Assembly: GCA_027489535.1 (NCBI GenBank) | Contig: JAIXZO010000020.1 | Span: 1-64,000, forward strand | Reading direction: 5' to 3' | From: Hyphomicrobiales bacterium | GTDB taxonomy: Bacteria > Pseudomonadota > Alphaproteobacteria > Rhizobiales > Beijerinckiaceae | DNA length: 64,000 bases | In this document: positions 9,105 to 19,301 of the stretch, in pieces | How positions within the stretch are numbered: the first letter of the stretch is position 1 | How the letters are laid out: the number at the start of each line of letters is the position of its first letter | Program-made: the position numbers and the translations under genes | Notes under the pieces: generated by a model | Seen by the model: the letters and a program-made list of their open reading frames with translations, nothing else | Told to the model about the DNA's origin: nothing | Database searches by the model: none

Positions 9105-10439
9105 TCAGTGCGTCCCGGCGAGGATCGCATGCGCCGCCTTGAGCCCTTCCAGAGCCGCGCCGCCCACCGTCATCGCCGCGCCGCCCGCCGTCGCCTCGCC
9201 CGCGAATCGGATGCGCCCGGCGACGGGCTTCGCCAATGCCGCGCGCGCGGAGAGATGGCCCGGCCGCACGACGGAATAGGAGCCGTGCGACAGCGGATCG
9301 TGCCACCAATCCGCCAACCGGCCGCCGACGAAATGGTCGCGCGCACGCGCCCCCACCACGCCCGCAAAGGCGTCGAGCGCGGCGTAGACCGCTTCCGTCC
9401 CGCCCGCCGCACCCAGCGCACGCCCCGTGTCGCCGCCCGTCGTGCCGATCACGATGTCGCGGTCGAACGGCCACATCTCGAACGTCATCGGCCCGCCGGA
9501 GGCGAAGTCGATCACGACGAAATCGTCGCCCGGGACGATGTCGAAACGTTCGCCGTCGAAGCGCAGGGCCACCTTGGTCAGCGCGCCCATCGACAGACCC
9601 TCGATGGCGCGCACGGTCTCGAGCGGCAGCCCAGGCGTAAATCGAATCGCATCGGCCGCGAGCACGCCCAGCGGCACGGTCACGATGACGTCGGCCGCGC
9701 GCAGCACGCCGGCCGGCGTGGCGATCTCGACATGGGTCGGCGCGACATGCACGGCGGAGACCGGGCAATCGAAGCGGATCGGCAGTCCTTCGGCCGCGCG
9801 CTGCACAAGCGTGCCGTAACCCAGCGGCACGATGCGGTCGCTGCCGTCCCAAAGCGCCGCGTAATCCAAGCCCGAGACGCGTTCCGGGTTCTCACCGATG
9901 GACAGGAGCGCCATGTCGCGCACGGCGACCGTGCCGTCCTCGCCCAGCGACAGCGCCAATTCGGCCAGCGAAGCGTCTCGTCCGCGCCGCTCGGCGCTCT
10001 CCAAGACCGACCAGAAGCTTTCACGCGCCCGGCGGCGGCGCTGCATATAGCCCTCGCCCAGCGCCCGGCCGCCGGAATAGGGCCGAAAATGCATCCAGCC
10101 CTTCCAAGGCAGCAGTTCGATGCCGTGGCGTTCGGCCCATTCCACCCAAGGATTGCGCTCGGCGAAATGCACGAAGGCCGCGCCCGCGTCGAAGCCGATC
10201 CCGAGGGAACGGTCCGTATGGGCCCGCCCGCCGGCGCGGCTGCGGGCCTCGAGCACGATCACGCGCTTGCCTGCATCCGTCAGCGCCCGCGCGGCCGCGA
10301 TTCCGGCGGCACCCGCTCCGATCACCGCGACGTCGGCCTCGCCTTCGCCGGCCGCAAAGGCGCGACGGCCCAAGGCCGGGGCTGCAATGGCGGCGGCTGC
10401 AAGGGTGATCATGCGACGACGGGTCTCTTCAAGGGGCAT
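9105..10439 (-). CDS. FAD-dependent amine oxidase (flavin monoamine oxidase family), Tat-exported
   Basis: This 444-residue flavoprotein has an N-terminal dinucleotide-binding fold (VAVIGAGAAGIAAARAL, then VIVLEARSRAGGRAHT), the amine oxidase core and the C-terminal FAD-contact segment RIRFAGEATAG ... GLKAAHAILAG. Such enzymes deaminate amines or amino acids with release of hydrogen peroxide; the substrate is not evident. ATG 10439 gives MPLEETRRRMITLAAAAIAAP, a twin-arginine signal ending near RRAFAAGE, which suggests folding with FAD in the cytoplasm and export. An ATG at 10475 in frame would add 12 residues. It is separated from comEC by about 200 bases containing a repeat. Confidence 0.87.
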   Translation of the reverse strand: MPLEETRRRMITLAAAAIAAPALGRRAFAAGEGEADVAVIGAGAAGIAAARALTDAGKRVIVLEARSRAGGRAHTDRSLGIGFDAGAAFVHFAERNPWVEWAERHGIELLPWKGWMHFRPYSGGRALGEGYMQRRRRARESFWSVLESAERRGRDASLAELALSLGEDGTVAVRDMALLSIGENPERVSGLDYAALWDGSDRIVPLGYGTLVQRAAEGLPIRFDCPVSAVHVAPTHVEIATPAGVLRAADVIVTVPLGVLAADAIRFTPGLPLETVRAIEGLSMGALTKVALRFDGERFDIVPGDDFVVIDFASGGPMTFEMWPFDRDIVIGTTGGDTGRALGAAGGTEAVYAALDAFAGVVGARARDHFVGGRLADWWHDPLSHGSYSVVRPGHLSARAALAKPVAGRIRFAGEATAGGAAMTVGGAALEGLKAAHAILAGTH

Positions 10440-10555
10440 CGGCAAGACATAGGGCGCGGGACGGCGGAACGCCATGCAGGTCCGCCCGCCACTTTCGAGG
10501 GATGCACCGTTTCGGCGCGAGCGACGAACCGCACACGAAAAAGACCTCGCGGTGA

Positions 10556-10602
10556 GAAAAACCTCATGATGAGGAGGCGCGCAGCGCCGTCTCGAACCAT
10601 CG
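10556..10602 (+). repeat. Single arm of a dispersed CCTCATCCTGAGGAG-type repeat
   Basis: The stretch AAACCTCATGATGAGGAGGC followed by GCGCAGCGCCGTCTCGAACC closely matches both arms of the inverted element at 58009-58198 in this window. Here only one arm is present, between comEC and the amine oxidase gene. It is therefore a half copy of the same dispersed intergenic family. Confidence 0.7.
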
Positions 10603-10638
10603 AACCACGCTCCGACACGTCCTCGATCTCGCATGGCC

Positions 10639-12855
10639 TCATCCCCCCGCCCGTCGCGGCGTCCAAGCCCGCGCCGCGCCCGGCGCACGTTCCGTCAGCA
10701 TCTTCGGCGTCCACGGCACGCCGCCCGGTCCGGCAATGAAGGCGACGGCTCCCGCGCGTTCCCATGTCTGCCGGTCCACCACCGCGGCGGCGGTGTCAGC
10801 GCATGCGCGCGTCGCGCTGCGCGGCGTGACCACGATCGTGTCGGGCCTGCATGCTTCCGCGAACGCGGCGGGATCAAACACGAGGACGACGCGTCGTCCC
10901 TCCCCCGTCGCCGCCGTGCAGCGCGCCCGGTCGCAGGTCACGCCCTTGCGCAGCGTCGCGTCGTCCACGTCGCGCATGTCGCCGTCCGCGCGCAGCCATT
11001 GCTCCAGCGTGAAGGCCCCGAGCGAGCGGCCCGCCACCACCATGCGCCCGTCCGCGCCGCGCACCGCGACGGCCGTCCCGCCCCTGTCCACGAATATGTC
11101 CGGCCGCTCGGAGCCGAGCGCGAGCACCACCGCCCCGGCCGCCGCGACGCCGCCGATCCACCGCAAGGGCGAAACCGACAGGGTCAGGATCAGCAAACCC
11201 GCCGAGGCCGTCAGCAGCGGCGGCAGCCCGAACGCGGGCACCGCGCGCACCGCCCCCGGCCAACCCGCCACGGTCTTCGCCACCGCCAGCATCGCCTCCA
11301 CGCCGTAGCCCATCGCCGCCCAGATCGGCCCGTCGAGCCCGAACGGCGTCGCCAATGCGCCGATGAAGGCCGCTGGCATCACGATCAGCGACACGAAAGG
11401 CAGCGCCAGCGCATTCCCAACCAGCCCGAAGGCCTGCACGGTGTGGAAGTGATGCAGCGCGAAGGGCGAGGTCGCGGCCTCCGCCACCAGCGTGGTCACC
11501 ACGATCCCGACCACCGCAACGCGCACCGCGCGCAAGGCCCGCCGCAAAAGCCCCGGCGGCGGTCCCTCCGCCTCGCCGGGCCGCGCGCGCCGCTCCGGCG
11601 CACCGGGCACGCGCTCGTAAACGGCGACGAGCGCCGCCACCGCCGCGAACGACATCTGAAAACCGGGGCTCAACAGGGCTTCCGGCTCGAAGGCGAGGAG
11701 GATCAGCGCCGTCACCGCCAGATTGCGCATCGAGATGACCTGCCGGTCCACCAGAACCGCGCCGAAAAACACCATCGTCATGATCATGGCGCGCAGCGTC
11801 GCAACGTCCGCGCCCGCGAACACGCCGTAGACGACGGCCGCCACCATCGCGCCCGCCGCCGCCCACTTTTTCGTCGGCCGACGCAGCGCCAATCCGCCTG
11901 CAAGCGCGAAGCCGATCCGCAGCGTCCAGAACACGAGCCCGGCCGCAATCGCCATGTGCAGCCCGGAAATGGAGACGACGTGATAGATCCCGGCGGCGCG
12001 CAGCGCCTCGTTGGTTTCCTCGTCGATCAGCCCGCGCTTGCCCGTCACCAGCGCCGCAGCGACGGCCCCCTTCTGCCCGCCGATCGTCTCCGCGATGCGC
12101 AGCGTCAGCGCGTTGCGGAAACGGTCGAGTGCGGCGACGGCGCGCAGATCGAGCGGCAACGGCACGGGCGGCAGAACGTCCACCGCGCCCGCCAAGGAGC
12201 CCACCGCCCCGATGCGTTTGAAATAGGCGTCGCGCGAGAAGTCATATCCCCCGGGCCGCACGGCCGAGGGCGGCGGCGACAAACGCCCCGTCGCGGCGAT
12301 GCGGTCGCCGGCCGCCACGTCCGGCATTTTCGTCACGCCGACGCGGATGCGATAGGGCAGCACCGCTTCCGGCAGTCCTTGGATGGCCGTCGGCCTCACC
12401 AGCAGCCGTGCGCCCGCGCCGCGCGGGTCGAGTTCCTCGACGATGCCCTCGATGCGCCCCGCCCGCCCTTCCGCGAGCACCGGCGCGGCGACCGAGGCGG
12501 TCCTCGCCGTCGCGGAGAGAAACCCGGCCGACACCGCCGCCAAGGCCAATGCCGCCGCAAACCCGGAGCGGCTGCGGTCACGCAGCGCGACAGCTGCGGC
12601 AAGCCCGAGCACGAGGCCCGGCACCGCGATCCATCCGCTCGGCTCCGTCTCCGACGCGAAATAGAACGCCACGCCGAGCATCATTGCGGGCGCGAGCCAC
12701 AGAAATGGCCGACGTGCGGCTTCCTCCCGCGCGATCCACCCCGCAAGGACGTCCCGCAGCGCAATGTCGCCCGCGAGCAGCGCACGCAGCCGCGGCGGGG
12801 CGGACGCGATCCGCGCCGGTCCCTCGTTTCCGACGCCTCGTTCGTCGCCGAACAT
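10639..12855 (-). CDS. comEC: ComEC/Rec2 family DNA-uptake channel, degenerate C-terminal domain
   Basis: ComEC forms the inner-membrane channel through which transforming DNA enters. The 738-residue protein has a short N-terminal membrane and OB-fold part ([18 protein letters not shown] ... [15 protein letters not shown]), then the multi-helix Competence core ([27 protein letters not shown]-like segment [16 protein letters not shown]). The C-terminal region ([20 protein letters not shown]) has a beta-lactamase-like outline but not the HxHxDH metal motif, so the nuclease-like domain looks inactive or reduced. It is divergent from gltX, with 113 bases between starts. Whether this organism is naturally competent is not shown by this gene alone. 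Confidence 0.88.
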   Translation of the reverse strand: MFGDERGVGNEGPARIASAPPRLRALLAGDIALRDVLAGWIAREEAARRPFLWLAPAMMLGVAFYFASETEPSGWIAVPGLVLGLAAAVALRDRSRSGFAAALALAAVSAGFLSATARTASVAAPVLAEGRAGRIEGIVEELDPRGAGARLLVRPTAIQGLPEAVLPYRIRVGVTKMPDVAAGDRIAATGRLSPPPSAVRPGGYDFSRDAYFKRIGAVGSLAGAVDVLPPVPLPLDLRAVAALDRFRNALTLRIAETIGGQKGAVAAALVTGKRGLIDEETNEALRAAGIYHVVSISGLHMAIAAGLVFWTLRIGFALAGGLALRRPTKKWAAAGAMVAAVVYGVFAGADVATLRAMIMTMVFFGAVLVDRQVISMRNLAVTALILLAFEPEALLSPGFQMSFAAVAALVAVYERVPGAPERRARPGEAEGPPPGLLRRALRAVRVAVVGIVVTTLVAEAATSPFALHHFHTVQAFGLVGNALALPFVSLIVMPAAFIGALATPFGLDGPIWAAMGYGVEAMLAVAKTVAGWPGAVRAVPAFGLPPLLTASAGLLILTLSVSPLRWIGGVAAAGAVVLALGSERPDIFVDRGGTAVAVRGADGRMVVAGRSLGAFTLEQWLRADGDMRDVDDATLRKGVTCDRARCTAATGEGRRVVLVFDPAAFAEACRPDTIVVTPRSATRACADTAAAVVDRQTWERAGAVAFIAGPGGVPWTPKMLTERAPGAARAWTPRRAGG

Positions 12856-12968
12856 CGCGGGTGCCCTTAACCTCGTCCGCTTCCGATGCTAGAGGAGGCC
12901 CCTCGACCCGGCCGGCACCGCCGGGTCGTGTTTCACCGATCGAACAACCCGAAGCTGCAGAGGGTCCT

Positions 12969-14402
12969 ATGACCGCTCCCGTCGTCACGCGTTTCGCCCC
13001 CTCGCCCACCGGCTACCTCCATATCGGCGGCGCGCGCACGGCCCTGTTCAATTGGCTCTACGCCAAGCGTTTCGGCGGCAAGATGTTGCTGCGCATCGAG
13101 GATACGGACCGCGAGCGGTCCACCGAGCCGGCGATTCAGGCGATCATCGACGGGCTGAAATGGCTCGGCATCACGTGGGACGACGACGTCGTTTATCAGT
13201 TCTCCCGCGCCGAGCGGCATCGCGAAGTGGCGGAAATGCTGCTGGCACAGGGCAAGGCCTATCACTGCTATGCCTCGCAGGAAGAGCTTGCCGAGATGCG
13301 CGAGAAGGCCCGAGCCGAGGGCCGCCCGATGCGCTATGACGGCCGCTGGCGCGACCGCGACCCGTCGGAAGCCCCCGCCGGCGTCAAGCCCGTCATCCGC
13401 CTCAAGGCCCCGCTCGAAGGCGAGACCGTGGTCGAAGACCGCGTGCAGGGCCGCGTGAGCTGGCAGAACAAGGATCTCGACGACATCGTGCTGCTGCGCT
13501 CGGACGGCAACCCGACCTATATGCACGCCGTCGTCGTCGACGATCACGACATGGGCGTCACCCACATCATCCGCGGCGACGACCACCTCACCAACGCCGC
13601 GCGCCAGACGCAGATCTATCAGGCCTGCGGCTGGGACGTGCCCAGCATGTCCCACATCCCGCTCATTCACGGCGCGGACGGGGCCAAGCTGTCCAAGCGC
13701 CACGGCGCGTTGGGGGTCGAGGCCTATCAGGCCATGGGCTATCTGCCGGCCGCCTTGCGCAACTACCTCGTGCGCCTCGGCTGGAGCCACGGCGATCAGG
13801 AGTTCTTCTCCACCGACGAGATGATCGCGCTGTTCGATCTCGACGCCATCGGCCGGTCGCCCGCGCGCTTCGATTTCGCCAAGCTCGAACACGTCAACGG
13901 CCACTATATGCGCGCCTCCGACGACGAGACGCTCGTGGCCGCCATCGAAGGTCTGCTGCCGCTCATCGGCGCGGAACGCGGCTGGCCGACCGCGTTCGAC
14001 GCCGACCTTCGCGCCAAGTTCCTGGCCGCGATGCCGGGGCTGAAGGAGCGTGCCAAGACCCTCGTGGAATTGGTCGACGGCGCCTATTACCTCTATGCGA
14101 GCCGTCCGCTCGCGATGGAAGCCAAGGCGCAGGGGCTGCTCGACGACGGCGGCCGCACCCGGCTTGCAGGCATCCTGCCCCGGCTCGAGCTTCTGCCGGA
14201 ATGGACCGCCGCGGCCACCGAGGCGGCCGTGCGCGAGGAAGCGGAAGCCACCGGAGCGAAACTGGGGCAGATCGCCCAGCCCCTGCGCGCAGCCCTCACG
14301 GGGCGCTCGACCTCCCCCGGATTGTTCGACGTGATGGCCGTTTTGGGCCGCGAAGAAAGCCTTGCGCGCCTTCGCGATCAGATCGCGGCCGTCCCGGCCT
14401 GA
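12969..14402 (+). CDS. gltX: Glutamyl-tRNA synthetase
   Basis: A class I synthetase of 477 residues that charges tRNA-Glu, and probably tRNA-Gln in organisms lacking GlnRS. The HIGH-type motif appears as [17 protein letters not shown] at residues 12-28 and the KMSKS-type motif as GAKLSKRHG near residue 240. The C-terminal helical anticodon-binding domain follows. ATG 12969 is correct because [10 protein letters not shown], the universal start of the catalytic fold, follows within six residues; the open frame upstream to 12408 lies inside the antisense of comEC. gltA follows on the same strand after 202 bases. Confidence 0.98.
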   Translation: MTAPVVTRFAPSPTGYLHIGGARTALFNWLYAKRFGGKMLLRIEDTDRERSTEPAIQAIIDGLKWLGITWDDDVVYQFSRAERHREVAEMLLAQGKAYHCYASQEELAEMREKARAEGRPMRYDGRWRDRDPSEAPAGVKPVIRLKAPLEGETVVEDRVQGRVSWQNKDLDDIVLLRSDGNPTYMHAVVVDDHDMGVTHIIRGDDHLTNAARQTQIYQACGWDVPSMSHIPLIHGADGAKLSKRHGALGVEAYQAMGYLPAALRNYLVRLGWSHGDQEFFSTDEMIALFDLDAIGRSPARFDFAKLEHVNGHYMRASDDETLVAAIEGLLPLIGAERGWPTAFDADLRAKFLAAMPGLKERAKTLVELVDGAYYLYASRPLAMEAKAQGLLDDGGRTRLAGILPRLELLPEWTAAATEAAVREEAEATGAKLGQIAQPLRAALTGRSTSPGLFDVMAVLGREESLARLRDQIAAVPA

Positions 14403-14604
14403 ACGCGGGTCCGCCCGTCTTTAGGTGCGGTTGAATGCCCGTTTGAATTGGGCTAGCAACGTCGGAGCTTCCGCGAAAACCGTGAAAGGCGCACGGGCGG
14501 TTCGGCCATGCCGAAAAGCCCCCCGAAAAGCCGGGAATTCCGGCGGTTCGGGAAGACGTCCGAACGGGGCGAGCCGGCGTCAACTTCTGCTTGAGGATTC
14601 CGTC

Positions 14605-15891
14605 ATGACCGTATCCGCCGCCATTACCGTCTCGGACAAGACGGTCGAGATGCCCGTCAAGGCGGGCACCATCGGCCCGAGCGTCGTCGACATCGCGAAG
14701 CTGTATGCCCAGACGGGCATGTTCACCTATGACCCCGGCTTCACCTCCACGGCGAGCTGCGAGTCCAAGATCACCTATATCGACGGCGACGAAGGCGTTC
14801 TGCTGTATCGCGGCTACCCCATCGAGCAGCTGGCCGAGCACGGCGACTTCCTCGAAACCTGCTACCTCCTGCTCTACGGCGAGCTGCCGACCCCGGCGCA
14901 GAAGGCCGATTTCGACTACCGCGTCACGCGCCACACGATGGTGCACGAGCAGATGATGCGCTTCTTCCAGGGCTTCCGCCGCGACGCCCATCCGATGGCC
15001 GTCATGGTCGCCTCGGTCGGCGCGCTCTCCGCCTTCTATCATGACTCGACCGACATTTCGGACCCGCATCAGCGCATGGTCGCCTCCATGCGCATGATCG
15101 CGAAGATGCCGACGCTGGCCGCGATGGCCTTCAAATACTCGATCGGTCAGCCCTTCGTGTATCCGCAGAATTCGCTCGATTACTCCTCGAACTTCCTGCG
15201 CATGTGCTTCGCGGTCCCCTGCGAAGAGTACAAGCCGAACCCGATCCTCGCCCGCGCGCTCGACCGCATCTTCACGCTGCATGCGGACCATGAGCAGAAC
15301 GCCTCGACCTCGACGGTTCGTCTTGCCGGTTCCTCCGGCGCGAACCCGTTCGCCTGCGTCGCCGCCGGCATCGCCTGCCTCTGGGGTCCCGCTCATGGCG
15401 GCGCCAACGAAGCCGCGCTGCACATGCTCGAAGAGATCGGCACGGTCGACCGCATCCCGGAATATGTCGCCCGCGCCAAGGACAAGAACGACCCGTTCCG
15501 CCTGATGGGCTTCGGCCATCGCGTCTACAAGAACTACGATCCGCGCGCCAAGATCATGCAGAAGACCACGCATGAAGTGCTCGGCGAACTCGGCATCAAG
15601 GACGACCCGTTGCTTCAGGTCGCCATGGAGCTGGAGCGCATCGCGCTGTCGGACCCCTATTTCGTCGAGAAGAAGCTCTACCCGAACATCGACTTCTATT
15701 CGGGCATCACGCTGAAGGCGATGGGCTTCCCGACCTCGATGTTCACCGTGCTGTTCGCCCTCGCCCGCACCGTCGGCTGGATCGCGCAGTGGTCGGAAAT
15801 GATCGAAGATCCGGGCCAGCGCATCGGCCGTCCCCGCCAGCTCTATACGGGCGAACCCCAGCGCGATTACGTGTCGATCACGCAGCGCTGA
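14605..15891 (+). CDS. gltA: Citrate synthase
   Basis: Condenses oxaloacetate with acetyl-CoA at the entry of the TCA cycle. The 428-residue length and the N-terminal beta domain ([20 protein letters not shown]) fit the hexameric, NADH-sensitive proteobacterial type. Catalytic residues are visible: His in [15 protein letters not shown] (about residue 227), His in [17 protein letters not shown] (about 303) and Asp in NIDFYSG (about 361). ATG 14605 has GAGG ten bases upstream. A strong terminator follows the stop. The 202-base gap before it shows no obvious regulatory site apart from a weak TTGAAT promoter-like hexamer. Confidence 0.98.
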   Translation: MTVSAAITVSDKTVEMPVKAGTIGPSVVDIAKLYAQTGMFTYDPGFTSTASCESKITYIDGDEGVLLYRGYPIEQLAEHGDFLETCYLLLYGELPTPAQKADFDYRVTRHTMVHEQMMRFFQGFRRDAHPMAVMVASVGALSAFYHDSTDISDPHQRMVASMRMIAKMPTLAAMAFKYSIGQPFVYPQNSLDYSSNFLRMCFAVPCEEYKPNPILARALDRIFTLHADHEQNASTSTVRLAGSSGANPFACVAAGIACLWGPAHGGANEAALHMLEEIGTVDRIPEYVARAKDKNDPFRLMGFGHRVYKNYDPRAKIMQKTTHEVLGELGIKDDPLLQVAMELERIALSDPYFVEKKLYPNIDFYSGITLKAMGFPTSMFTVLFALARTVGWIAQWSEMIEDPGQRIGRPRQLYTGEPQRDYVSITQR

Positions 15892-15934
15892 AACATCGGT
15901 TCACTCGAACCGAAATCCACGCTTATTCAAGCTG

Positions 15935-15961
15935 AAAAGGGGCCTTAACAGGCCCCTTTTT
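15935..15961 (+). terminator. Bidirectional Rho-independent terminator between gltA and lpxB
   Basis: AAAAGGGGCC (15935-15944), a short TTAACA-containing loop, then GGCCCCTTTTT. The A and T runs on both sides let it terminate gltA on the plus strand and lpxB on the minus strand. Confidence 0.88.
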
Positions 15962-15988
15962 CGCGTGATCATTACAACTTTCAGGAGT

Positions 15989-17152
15989 TCACACGGCCCG
16001 CGCCGATCGCAATACGATCTCGGCCGCAAGCTCGCTCGGCGGCGCGGCCGTCGCCATCAGCGCGTCGAGGCGAGCCAGCGCGGCGAGCTGTCGGGCCCGT
16101 TCGGGGCCGTCCTCCAACAGCGGCAAAACCGCCTCGGCGAGCCGCTCGGGGCTGCACTCCGCCTGGAGCAATTCGGGGATCGCGTTCTCACCAAGGATGA
16201 GGTTCGGCAGCACGATCGAGGAGACGGTGATCAGGTATTTGAGCTGCTCCTCGAGCTTCGACACGCGGTAGCCGACCACCATGGGAACCTGCGCGAGCGC
16301 CAGTTCCAAGGTCACGGTTCCGGACGCGGCCAAGGCGGCGCGGGCGGAACGGAAGGCCGCGAGCTTGGCGGCTTCCCCGGTCACGATGCGGGGCGAAACC
16401 GCCCATCCGGAGACCTTTTCCCGGATTTCCGCTTCGAGATGGGCGACGGCCGGAATGACCACCTCGACATTGCCGCCCCGCGCCGCGGCGATGCGGCCGA
16501 CGGCCTCGCCGAAGGGCTCGATCAACCGCGCGATCTCGGAACGGCGACTGCCGGGGAGGACGAGCAGAACCGGCGGATCGGCCGCCCTGCGCGCGGATTC
16601 CTCCGCGTTCGGGCGCAATTCCGCCAGCCGCTCGGTCAGCGGATGGCCGACATAGGTGCACGCGGGACCGCCCAGCCGCTCATGCGCCGCAGGCTCGAAC
16701 GGCAGAAGCGCCAGCACGTGATCGGTATAGGCGCGCATGGCCTTGGCCCGCCCCGGCCGCCAAGCCCATACGCTGGGGCTGACATAATCGACGATCCGCA
16801 GGTCCGGCAGCGCCTTGCGCACCTTTTTGGCGACGCGATGGGTAAAATCCGGGCTGTCGATGACGACGAGCACGTCCGGCCGCGCGTCGATGATGACGCG
16901 CGCAGCGTCGCCGATCCGGCGGAGAACAGTGGGAAGACGCGCCAAAACCGGCAGGATTCCCATCACGGCGATGTCGGAGAGCGGAAAAGCGCTCGCGAGC
17001 CCCTCGCCCGCCATACGCTCGCCCCCGACGCCCACGAAGCGGACCTCACGGCCGGCCCGCGCGCGGACCGCCTGCATCAGCTTGAAGCCGAGCTGATCCC
17101 CCGAGGCTTCGCCCGCGATCATCCCGACGACGAGAGGCGCGGAACCAGTCAT
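15989..17152 (-). CDS. lpxB: Lipid-A-disaccharide synthase
   Basis: LpxB is a GT19 glycosyltransferase on the inner face of the inner membrane. It joins UDP-2,3-diacylglucosamine and lipid X into the lipid A disaccharide. The 387-residue product starts MTGSAPLVVGMIAGEASGDQ and contains VDYVSPSVWAWRPGRAK, LLPFEPAAHERLGG, YVGHPL and VLPGSRRSEI, all family landmarks. ATG 17152 overlaps the lpxI stop as ATGA (17149-17152), indicating translational coupling. It is the last gene of the lipid A block and ends at a shared terminator with gltA. Confidence 0.97.
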   Translation of the reverse strand: MTGSAPLVVGMIAGEASGDQLGFKLMQAVRARAGREVRFVGVGGERMAGEGLASAFPLSDIAVMGILPVLARLPTVLRRIGDAARVIIDARPDVLVVIDSPDFTHRVAKKVRKALPDLRIVDYVSPSVWAWRPGRAKAMRAYTDHVLALLPFEPAAHERLGGPACTYVGHPLTERLAELRPNAEESARRAADPPVLLVLPGSRRSEIARLIEPFGEAVGRIAAARGGNVEVVIPAVAHLEAEIREKVSGWAVSPRIVTGEAAKLAAFRSARAALAASGTVTLELALAQVPMVVGYRVSKLEEQLKYLITVSSIVLPNLILGENAIPELLQAECSPERLAEAVLPLLEDGPERARQLAALARLDALMATAAPPSELAAEIVLRSARAV

Positions 17153-17994
17153 CGCCTCACCCCGAGCACGAAGAGACCCGCCGCGTCCGCCTCGCGGACC
17201 ATGGCGGCGCGGTCGATCATGACCACGTCGCCTGCGGCGACGGCAATTCCGGCGAGCCCCGCCTTGCGGGCTTCGCCCACGGTCAGGCGACCGACGGCGG
17301 GCAGATCGACGCGCCGATCCTGCTCCCGTTTCGCGGCCTTGACGAGGATGCCGGGCGGATCGTCCCGCCGGAGCCGCCCCTTGCGGCGCATGACGGCAAC
17401 ACGCTCCAGCATCGCCCGGGTGCCTTCCGGCCCTTCGACCGCGAGGATCCGGGCGCCCGCCACGACGACGGCCTGCCCGACGTCGAACGACGAAACGGCG
17501 TCGAGACAAGCCGCTCCGCAGGCGACCGAGGCGCGGTGCTCCGGCGAGGGCGATACCGCACCCATGACGCCTTCGGGCGCGAGAAGATCGGGAGCCACGG
17601 CATCGATCCCGAGCACGGGCCAACCGCGCTCCTCGATAAAGGCGATGACCTCGCGCAGCAGCCCGTCGTCGCCGCGCGACATGAAGCGCGCGATGTCCGC
17701 GCGGTTGCGGAAGGCGGAATAAGCGGATGCGAGGGCCATCGGCCCGGGGCGCAGCACGCCGCCGGCCAAGACGACGGCTTCGGGCGCGAGCGTCCCAAGC
17801 TTGGCGACGAGCCCGGCCGGATCGAGCATGTCCACGACCGCCGCCGCGACGGAACGGGTCTCCCGCTCCGCAAACCCGCGCAACGCGACGATGGAGGGAT
17901 CGAAGCCCGCCCGACGCATCGACTGCGCCACCTCGCGCGGAAAGGCCCCGCCTCCGGCGATGACGGCGATGCGGCGCGGCGGGCCGACGGCCAT
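17149..17994 (-). CDS. lpxI: UDP-2,3-diacylglucosamine pyrophosphatase LpxI
   Basis: LpxI (formerly DUF1009) hydrolyses UDP-2,3-diacylglucosamine to lipid X and UMP, the step LpxH performs in enterobacteria. The 281-residue protein begins RRIAVIAGGGAFPREVAQ and contains GDDGLLREVIAFIEERGW, the LLAPEGVMG motif, ARILAVEGPEGTRAML and the C-terminal DLPAVGRLTVGEARKAGLAG. It lies between lpxA and lpxB, one base from the lpxA stop and overlapping lpxB by four. Use of LpxI rather than LpxH is typical of alphaproteobacteria. Confidence 0.95.
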   Translation of the reverse strand: MAVGPPRRIAVIAGGGAFPREVAQSMRRAGFDPSIVALRGFAERETRSVAAAVVDMLDPAGLVAKLGTLAPEAVVLAGGVLRPGPMALASAYSAFRNRADIARFMSRGDDGLLREVIAFIEERGWPVLGIDAVAPDLLAPEGVMGAVSPSPEHRASVACGAACLDAVSSFDVGQAVVVAGARILAVEGPEGTRAMLERVAVMRRKGRLRRDDPPGILVKAAKREQDRRVDLPAVGRLTVGEARKAGLAGIAVAAGDVVMIDRAAMVREADAAGLFVLGVRR

Positions 17995-17995
17995 G

Positions 17996-18802
17996 TCAGC
18001 TCTCGTGCGCGTCGCGCGGCGTGCAGATCGAGCGTTCGCCGCCCTGGCGGATGAAGTCGAGGATTTCGTGGATGGTCGAATGCGCCGAGAACTCGGCCGC
18101 GACGTCTTCCACGCGCTCCTGCAACGTGCCCTCGTCGGCGAACAGGAGGCGATAGGCGCGGCGGATCTCGTGGATGACCTCGCGCGGAAAACCGCGGCGC
18201 TTGAGGCCGACGATGTTGAGGCCGGCGAGATGCGCACGGTTGCCGATGGCGATGCCGTAGGGGATCAGGTCGTTTTCGACTGCGGACAGTCCCCCGATGA
18301 AGGAATGCGCCCCGACTCGGCAGAACTGATGCACGGCCGCGCCGCCGCCGATGATGGCGAAATCGCCCACGCGGCAATGGCCGGCCAGCATCACGTTGTT
18401 CGAGAAGATGACGTTGTTGCCGATGCGGCAATCATGCGCCACATGCGAATTGGCGAGGAAGACGCAACGGTCGCCGATTTCGGTGACGAGGCCGCCGCCT
18501 TCGGTGCCCGGATTCATGGTCACGCCTTCGCGGATCATGCAGTCCTCGCCGATGGACAGCGTGGAAGGCTCGCCGTGGAATTTGAGATCCTGCGGCTGAT
18601 GTCCGATCGAGGCGAAGGGGAAGATCCGGGTCCGCGCGCCGACGGTGGTGCGGCCCCAAACGGCGACGTGGCTGAGAAGTTCGCAACCGTCGCCGAGCAC
18701 GACGTCGGGACCGACGGTGCAGAACGGACCGACGACCACGCCCTCGCCGATTTTGGCGGAGGGATCGACGACCGAGAGAGGATGAATGCCTGTCATGCTC
18801 AT
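17996..18802 (-). CDS. lpxA: UDP-N-acetylglucosamine acyltransferase
   Basis: LpxA transfers a 3-hydroxyacyl chain from ACP to UDP-GlcNAc, the first step of lipid A synthesis. The 268-residue protein is a left-handed beta helix of hexapeptide repeats beginning IHPLSVVDPSAKIGEGVVVG. The catalytic histidine lies in NSHVAHDCRIGNN, and the C-terminal helical domain follows (RAHLAGLNIVGLKRRGF). ATG 18802 overlaps the fabZ stop as TGATG. An ATG two codons later is a less likely start. Confidence 0.97.
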   Translation of the reverse strand: MSMTGIHPLSVVDPSAKIGEGVVVGPFCTVGPDVVLGDGCELLSHVAVWGRTTVGARTRIFPFASIGHQPQDLKFHGEPSTLSIGEDCMIREGVTMNPGTEGGGLVTEIGDRCVFLANSHVAHDCRIGNNVIFSNNVMLAGHCRVGDFAIIGGGAAVHQFCRVGAHSFIGGLSAVENDLIPYGIAIGNRAHLAGLNIVGLKRRGFPREVIHEIRRAYRLLFADEGTLQERVEDVAAEFSAHSTIHEILDFIRQGGERSICTPRDAHES

Positions 18803-19266
18803 CAATCCATCACGAGCATGGCGCTGAGATCGGCTTCCGCTACGACCTTGCCGTCGACTTTCGCGTCGCCGTGGTACCACCACATATTGGCGCGCTGCTT
18901 GATCTTGGTGAGGTGATACTCGACCACATCGCCCGGAACGACGGGCTTGCGGAACTTCACGTTGTCGATGGTCATGAAATACACGACCTTCGGACGCTGA
19001 GAGCCGGGCTTGGACGCGACGCAGATCGCGCCCGCGGTCTGGGCCATGCCCTCGATGATCATGACGCCCGGCATGACGGGCCGGCCGGGGAAATGCCCCA
19101 TGAATTGCGGCTCGTTGATCGTAACGTTCTTGATGCCGACGCAGGACTCATCGCCGTTGATGTCACGGATCTTGTCGACGAGGAGGAACGGATAGCGGTG
19201 CGGAAGCAATTCGAGCACCCGCATGATGTCCGCAGAATCAAGCGCAACCGGGACCGTCTCGTTCAT
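18802..19266 (-). CDS. fabZ: 3-hydroxyacyl-[ACP] dehydratase
   Basis: FabZ dehydrates 3-hydroxyacyl-ACP in fatty acid elongation and so competes with LpxA and LpxD for 3-hydroxyacyl-ACP. The 154-residue hot-dog protein has the active-site motif [21 protein letters not shown] region with His58 and Glu72, preceded by [14 protein letters not shown]. It is co-translated with lpxA through a TGATG overlap. Its position inside the lpx block is conserved in Gram-negative bacteria. Confidence 0.97.
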   Translation of the reverse strand: MNETVPVALDSADIMRVLELLPHRYPFLLVDKIRDINGDESCVGIKNVTINEPQFMGHFPGRPVMPGVMIIEGMAQTAGAICVASKPGSQRPKVVYFMTIDNVKFRKPVVPGDVVEYHLTKIKQRANMWWYHGDAKVDGKVVAEADLSAMLVMD

Positions 19267-19301
19267 CGATTTCTACTCCATGCGTCGCAGGCGGGCCGAA
19301 C

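Noticed and set aside
10556-10602. Possible LexA box (GAACCATCGAAC) near comEC
   Set aside because: Spacing between the GAAC half-sites is four bases, not seven, and the sequence belongs to the dispersed repeat.
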